A stretch of DNA of 64,000 nucleotides from Streptomyces sp. NBC_00306 (lineage in GTDB: Bacteria > Actinomycetota > Actinomycetes > Streptomycetales > Streptomycetaceae). Shown piece by piece: positions 60,088-64,000 of the stretch; position 1 is the stretch's first letter, and each line of letters starts with the position of its first letter. The DNA lies in the NCBI RefSeq assembly GCF_036169555.1, contig NZ_CP108032.1, positions 2,666,001-2,730,000 of the forward strand, written 5' to 3'. Under the pieces are notes generated by a model. That model saw nothing but the letters and a program-made list of their open reading frames with translations, had not been told where the DNA came from and did no database searches. Made by a program: the position numbers and the translations under genes.

Positions 60088-61317
60088 ATGACGACAGAGC
60101 TGCGGGTCCTGCGCCCGGCCGAATGGGACGCGTGGTACGGGGAGTTGGAACTGGCCTTCGGGGGTGCCGGTGAGGCCCCCGAGGAACGCGAACTGTGGCA
60201 GTCGCTGACCGAGCACGAGCGGTCGATCGGAGCCTGGGAGGACGGGGACTGCGTCGGGACCGCCGGAGCGTTCACCTTCCGTCTCTCGGTGCCGGGCGGG
60301 GCCCTGGTACCCGCCGCCGGCGTGACGATGGTGAGCGTCGCGGCGACCCACCGCCGCCGGGGAATCCTCACGGCGATGATGCGCCGCCAACTCGACGACG
60401 TACGCGGCCTGGGCGAGCCCCTGGCCGTGCTCACGGCGTCGGAACCGGGCATTTACGGACGGTTCGGGTACGGGGTCGCGACCTGGCAGCTCAAGGCGGA
60501 GATCGACACCGTACGGGTACGGCTCTCGGTGCCGGAGGGCACCGACCGGATCCGGCTGCGACGGGTGAAGCCCGCGGACGCGCGGGCCGAGTGCGAGGCC
60601 GTCTACGCCCAACAGGTCACCGCCCGCCCGGGGATCCTGGCCCGCCGGCCCGGCTGGGAGCGGCTGCCGGTCCTCGACCCGCCGGCCGACCGGGAGGGCG
60701 CGTCGCCCCTTCAGTGCGTGCTCGCCGAACGCTCGGGCGAGGTCGTGGGCTACGCGCTGTTCCACAACAAGGCGTCGTGGACGGCGGCGGGGCCCGACGG
60801 CACGATCCTGCTCCAGCATCTCGACGCCCTGGACCCGCAGGCGTACGCGGCCCTGTGGCAGTTCCTCTTCGGCATCGACCTGACCTCGACGGTGCAGGTG
60901 ATCAACCGTCCGGTGGACGACCCCTGGCAGCATCTCGTCTCCGACGTCCGCCGGTGCAACGTACGGCTGCGGGAATCACTGTTCGTCCGGCCCGTCGACC
61001 TGGGCGCGGCTCTGGAGGCGCGGACCTACCGGACGCCGCTCGATGTCGTCCTGGACGTGGAGGACACCTTCTGCCCGTGGAACGCGGGACGTTGGCGGCT
61101 GACGGGCGACGCCAAGGGCGCGTCCTGCGAGCGGACGAAGGAGGGTGCCGATCTGGCCCTGTCCGTACGGGAGTTGGGCTCGGCCTATCTGGGCGGGATC
61201 TCGCTCACCGCACTGGCCGCCGCGGGCCGGGTGCGCGAACTGCGGCAGGGGGCGCTGGCGGAGGCGTCCTCGGCGTTCGGCAGCGACGTGGCGCCCTGGC
61301 TGCCGCACGGGTTCTGA
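60088..61317 (+). CDS. eis: Eis-like GNAT acetyltransferase
   Basis: 409 residues. N-terminal GNAT domain with acetyl-CoA loop 'VSVAATHRRRGILTAMMRRQ', then 'GIYGRFGYGVATW' (family signature with the Tyr region), a second GNAT-like domain, and a sterol-carrier-like C-terminal domain ending in a free phenylalanine ('WLPHGF'), the position of the catalytic carboxylate in mycobacterial Eis. Hexameric Eis enzymes acetylate amines on lysines or aminoglycosides at several positions. The cellular substrate here is unknown, so the symbol denotes family. Divergent from the phosphatase gene. Confidence 0.88.
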   Translation: MTTELRVLRPAEWDAWYGELELAFGGAGEAPEERELWQSLTEHERSIGAWEDGDCVGTAGAFTFRLSVPGGALVPAAGVTMVSVAATHRRRGILTAMMRRQLDDVRGLGEPLAVLTASEPGIYGRFGYGVATWQLKAEIDTVRVRLSVPEGTDRIRLRRVKPADARAECEAVYAQQVTARPGILARRPGWERLPVLDPPADREGASPLQCVLAERSGEVVGYALFHNKASWTAAGPDGTILLQHLDALDPQAYAALWQFLFGIDLTSTVQVINRPVDDPWQHLVSDVRRCNVRLRESLFVRPVDLGAALEARTYRTPLDVVLDVEDTFCPWNAGRWRLTGDAKGASCERTKEGADLALSVRELGSAYLGGISLTALAAAGRVRELRQGALAEASSAFGSDVAPWLPHGF

Positions 61318-61335
61318 CCGGCCGCCCGGCCGGTC
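61316..61335. terminator. Hairpin after the Eis-like gene
   Basis: Perfect 8-bp inverted repeat (GACCGGCC) with a 4-nt loop starting at the stop codon; convergent genes end on both sides. Confidence 0.55.
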
Positions 61336-61362
61336 GGGATCGCCGCGCGCGGCAGCCCGGGA

Positions 61363-62172
61363 TCACCGTGCCTGGCAGGCCGGGCACCAGAAGAGATTGC
61401 GTGCGGCGAGACCGGCGGTGCGGATCTCGCCGCCGCAGACATGGCAGGGCTGCAGAGCCCGACGGTAGACATAGACCTCGCCGCCGTGGTCGTCGACGCG
61501 CGGCGGCCGGCCCATGGCCTCCGGAGTGTGCTCGGGGCGGACCGTGTCGATGCGGTTGTTGCGTACGCCCTCGTGCATCAGCTCCACGAGGTCGGCCCAG
61601 ACGGCGTCCCATTCGGCGCGGGTGATGTCCCTGCCCGCGCGGTAGGGGTCGATGCCGTGCCGGAAGAGGACCTCGGCGCGGTAGACGTTCCCGACCCCGG
61701 CGATGATCTTCTGATCCATCAGCAGGGCGGCGACGGTGGTGCGGGAGCGGGAGATCCGCGCCCAGGCCTTCTCCGGGTCGTCGCCGTCCCGCAGCGGATC
61801 GGGGCCCAGACGGTCGTGTATCGCCGCCTTCTCACCGTCCGTGATCAGTGAGCACGTCGTGGGGCCGCGCAGATCGACGTACGCGTCGGCGTCCGCGAGG
61901 CGCAGCCGGACGGTGTCGGTGGGCGGCGGAGCGGGTGTCCCGCCGATGTCCACCCGGCCGAAGAGACCGAGGTGGATGTGGATCCAGCCGCTCGCACCGA
62001 AGCCGAGGAAGAGGTGCTTCCCGTGCGCCTCGCAGTGGTCCATGACCTGGCCGTCGAGCAGCGCCGCGGCGTCGGAGAACTTGCCCTGCGGGCTGCTGAC
62101 GCGGACCGGCCGGTCCAGGAAGCGCTCACGGTGATCCGCCGCGAGGCGGTGAATCGTATGCCCTTCGGGCAC
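61363..62172 (-). CDS. Fpg/Nei-family DNA glycosylase (Nei2-like)
   Basis: 269 residues. The catalytic N-terminus 'MPEGHTIHRLA' has Pro2 and Glu3; 'KHLFLGF' supplies the conserved lysine. The helix-two-turn-helix segment is 'QKIIAGVGNVYRAEVLFRHG', and a C-terminal zinc finger has Cys in 'PCHVCGGEI' and 'FWCPACQ'. It removes oxidised bases and nicks the abasic site. Actinobacteria carry several paralogues; the H in 'EGHTIH' points to the Nei2 group. Confidence 0.92.
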   Translation of the reverse strand: MPEGHTIHRLAADHRERFLDRPVRVSSPQGKFSDAAALLDGQVMDHCEAHGKHLFLGFGASGWIHIHLGLFGRVDIGGTPAPPPTDTVRLRLADADAYVDLRGPTTCSLITDGEKAAIHDRLGPDPLRDGDDPEKAWARISRSRTTVAALLMDQKIIAGVGNVYRAEVLFRHGIDPYRAGRDITRAEWDAVWADLVELMHEGVRNNRIDTVRPEHTPEAMGRPPRVDDHGGEVYVYRRALQPCHVCGGEIRTAGLAARNLFWCPACQAR

Positions 62173-62192
62173 GGCGGGTCACTCCTGTGGGC

Positions 62193-62216
62193 GGGCAGGC
62201 CGGAAGCGGCCTGCCC
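62193..62216 (-). terminator. Terminator of rpiB
   Basis: Perfect 9-bp stem (GGGCAGGCC) around a 6-nt loop, 44 nt after the rpiB stop and upstream of the glycosylase gene. Confidence 0.7.
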
Positions 62217-62260
62217 GGCGGTCGGGGGCTGGATCGCGTGGTGCGGGGGTGGGCCCCCTG

Positions 62261-62746
62261 TCACCGCTCCGGGTGGTGCGCGGGGATCGGGGGCAGCTCG
62301 CCGGTCGCCTCGTACGCGCTGAGCATCTCGATGCGGCGGGTGTGACGCTCCTCACCCGAGTACGGGGTGTTGAGGAAGATCTCGACGAACTTCGTCGACT
62401 CCTCCGTCGTGTGCATCCGGCCACCGATGGAGATGACGTTGGCGTCGTTGTGCTCACGGCCGAGCGCGGCGGTCTGCTCGCTCCAGGCGAGGGCCGCACG
62501 GACACCCTTGACCTTGTTCGCGGCGATCTGCTCGCCGTTGCCGGAGCCGCCGATCACGATGCCGAGGCTGCCGGGGTCCGCGGCCGTCTTCTCCGCGGCG
62601 CGCAGGCAGAACGGCGGGTAGTCGTCCTGGGCGTCGTAGATGTGGGGACCGCAGTCGACGGCCTCGTGGCCGTGAGCGGTGAGCCACTCGACGAGGTGGT
62701 TCTTGAGTTCGAAGCCGGCATGGTCGGAACCGAGGTACACGCGCAT
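62261..62746 (-). CDS. rpiB: Ribose-5-phosphate isomerase B
   Basis: 161 residues from the ATG at 62746. 'VYLGSDHAGFELKNHLVEWL' and 'GIVIGGSGNGEQIAANKVKG' are the substrate-binding signatures. A glutamate ('GNGEQ') stands where RpiB of enteric type has its catalytic cysteine; mycobacterial RpiB also uses glutamate, so this is the actinobacterial form. 'EHNDANVISIGGRM' follows. It interconverts ribose 5-phosphate and ribulose 5-phosphate, the substrate that a Bcs1-type enzyme would reduce. A single-gene unit. Confidence 0.94.
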   Translation of the reverse strand: MRVYLGSDHAGFELKNHLVEWLTAHGHEAVDCGPHIYDAQDDYPPFCLRAAEKTAADPGSLGIVIGGSGNGEQIAANKVKGVRAALAWSEQTAALGREHNDANVISIGGRMHTTEESTKFVEIFLNTPYSGEERHTRRIEMLSAYEATGELPPIPAHHPER

Positions 62747-62928
62747 GTTCCGAGTGTGGCACGTGAGGGACCGGGTAGCCGTCAGCGGGGTCAGGACCCA
62801 CTGGGGCCGTGAGCTTCCGCTTATCACCTCGACCTAACGATCCGGAGACAGGTCTTCCGCGATCCGACGACGCGGGTTTGAATGCGGGGGCTCGTGACCC
62901 GAGTGCTCTCAAACCTAAGGAATCGTCC

Positions 62929-64000
62929 ATGACCTCGCAGCAGACCCTCACGAAGGAAGGCGGGAGCCCCGAAGAACCCGGGAACCCGCAGTCCTCGTCC
63001 GGTCTCCAGGCCGGTCTCAAGAACCGGCATCTGTCCATGATCGCCATCGGCGGCGTGATCGGCGCCGGGCTGTTCGTCGGCTCCGGTTCCGGCATCGCCG
63101 CGGCGGGTCCGGCCATCCTTCTGTCGTACGCGCTCGTCGGCACGATGGTCGTCTTCGTGATGCGGATGCTGGGCGAGATGGCCGCGGCCAACCCGACCTC
63201 CGGGTCGTTCTCCGCCTACGCGGACCGCGCGCTCGGCCGCTGGGCCGGCTTCTCGATCGGCTGGCTGTACTGGTTCTTCTGGGTCGTGGTGCTGGCGGTC
63301 GAGGCGACCGCCGGTGCCGTGATCCTGGAGAGCTGGATACCGGCCGTACCGCAGTGGGCGTGGGCACTGATCGTGATGGTCGTGCTCACCGCGACCAACC
63401 TCGCGTCGGTGGCCTCGTACGGCGAGTTCGAGTTCTGGTTCGCCGGCATCAAGGTCGTCGCGATCGGCGCCTTCGTGGTCATCGGCCTGCTGGCCGTCTT
63501 CGGCGTGCTGCCCGGCTCCGACAACCCGGGCGCGGGATTCGCGCATCTCACCGACGCCGGCGGATTCTTCCCCGAGGGATACGGAGCGATCCTCACCGGT
63601 GTGCTGATGGTGGTCTTCTCCTTCATGGGCAGCGAGATCGTGACGCTGGCCGCGGGCGAGTCCGAGGACCCGCAGAGGGCCGTCACCAAGGCGACGAACA
63701 GCGTGATCTGGCGGATCGGCGTCTTCTACCTGGGCTCGATCTTCGTCGTGCTGACGCTGCTGCCGTGGAACGACAAGTCGATCGTCAAGGACGGTTCGTA
63801 CGTCGCCGCGCTGAACTCGATCGGTATCCCGCACGCGGGCCAGATCATGAACGTCATCGTGCTGACCGCGGTGCTCTCCTGCCTCAACTCGGGTCTGTAC
63901 ACCGCCTCCCGCATGGCCTTCTCGCTGGGCCGGCGCGGGGACGCCCCGAAGAGCTTCGCGAAGACGAACTCCCGTGGTGTGCCGCGGGTGGCCATCCTGT
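62929..64000 (+). CDS. Amino acid permease, APC family (N-terminal part, runs off the window)
   Basis: 357 residues present of probably 470-490. AAGGAA precedes the ATG. After a hydrophilic ~30-residue N-terminus the first helix carries 'HLSMIAIGGVIGAGLFVGSG', the substrate-binding signature of AAT-type APC permeases (GabP/CycA/AroP group). About nine helices are visible, including 'VLMVVFSFMGSEIVTLAAGE' and 'LSCLNSGLYTASRMAFSLGR'. It takes up amino acids or GABA with protons. The frame continues past 64,000. Confidence 0.93.
   Translation, partial: MTSQQTLTKEGGSPEEPGNPQSSSGLQAGLKNRHLSMIAIGGVIGAGLFVGSGSGIAAAGPAILLSYALVGTMVVFVMRMLGEMAAANPTSGSFSAYADRALGRWAGFSIGWLYWFFWVVVLAVEATAGAVILESWIPAVPQWAWALIVMVVLTATNLASVASYGEFEFWFAGIKVVAIGAFVVIGLLAVFGVLPGSDNPGAGFAHLTDAGGFFPEGYGAILTGVLMVVFSFMGSEIVTLAAGESEDPQRAVTKATNSVIWRIGVFYLGSIFVVLTLLPWNDKSIVKDGSYVAALNSIGIPHAGQIMNVIVLTAVLSCLNSGLYTASRMAFSLGRRGDAPKSFAKTNSRGVPRVAIL

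Overview
The window reads as a chromosomal segment of a Streptomyces-type actinobacterium. GC content is very high, GTG starts are common, promoters such as TTGACC-17-TAACCT are vegetative, and long GC-rich hairpins serve as terminators. The housekeeping gene order (rplU-rpmA-obg ... proB; rne ... rodA-mrdA-mreD-mreC-mreB-ndk-DUF4233-folC-valS ... clpX-clpP2-clpP1-tig ... rpiB) is the one I recall for the Streptomyces core chromosome. No phage, plasmid, IS element, integrase or CRISPR array was seen.

Bases 1-24,523 interleave housekeeping genes with a large cell-surface glycan locus. A partial proB is followed by three minus-strand genes of teichoic-acid type: a CDP-glycerol-type polymerase, a fused cytidylyltransferase/short-chain dehydrogenase resembling CDP-ribitol synthases, and a GT4 glycosyltransferase. 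Next comes the rplU-rpmA-obg operon. Beyond it lie an acetyltransferase, a WecB/WbpI-type epimerase, two GT4-like glycosyltransferases, galE, a UDP-sugar 6-dehydrogenase, a GT2 glycosyltransferase, a Gfo/Idh/MocA dehydrogenase and a DegT-family aminotransferase. Five of these correspond one-to-one to the WbpA/B/E/D/I steps that make UDP-ManNAc3NAcA in Pseudomonas. The best reading is that the organism makes a diamino-uronic-acid-containing, probably phosphate-linked, wall polymer.

Bases 24,856-42,389 run leftward. They hold a giant RNase E/G with repetitive disordered tails, two halves of a split radical-SAM system (TIGR03960 and TIGR03936/DUF2344) separated by a GNAT enzyme and an unusual membrane-type protein built from near-identical 300-bp tandem repeats, a CYTH-CHAD protein, and the elongation/spore-wall operon rodA-mrdA-mreD-mreC-mreB. 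The wall-synthesis machinery therefore sits just beyond rne from the glycan locus.

Bases 42,573-64,000 are largely core: ndk, folC, valS, a single-pass proline/glutamine-rich surface protein, clpX, clpP2, clpP1 (with a sequence matching the ClgR operator consensus), tig, tRNA-Pro and tRNA-Gly. After these come single or short units: a zinc alcohol dehydrogenase, a 64-residue membrane peptide, an acyltransferase-3 membrane enzyme, a RelA/SpoT-like HD protein, a CPA2 antiporter, a SpoIIE-type phosphatase, an Eis-like acetyltransferase, a Fpg/Nei glycosylase, rpiB, and the start of an amino-acid permease cut by the window edge.
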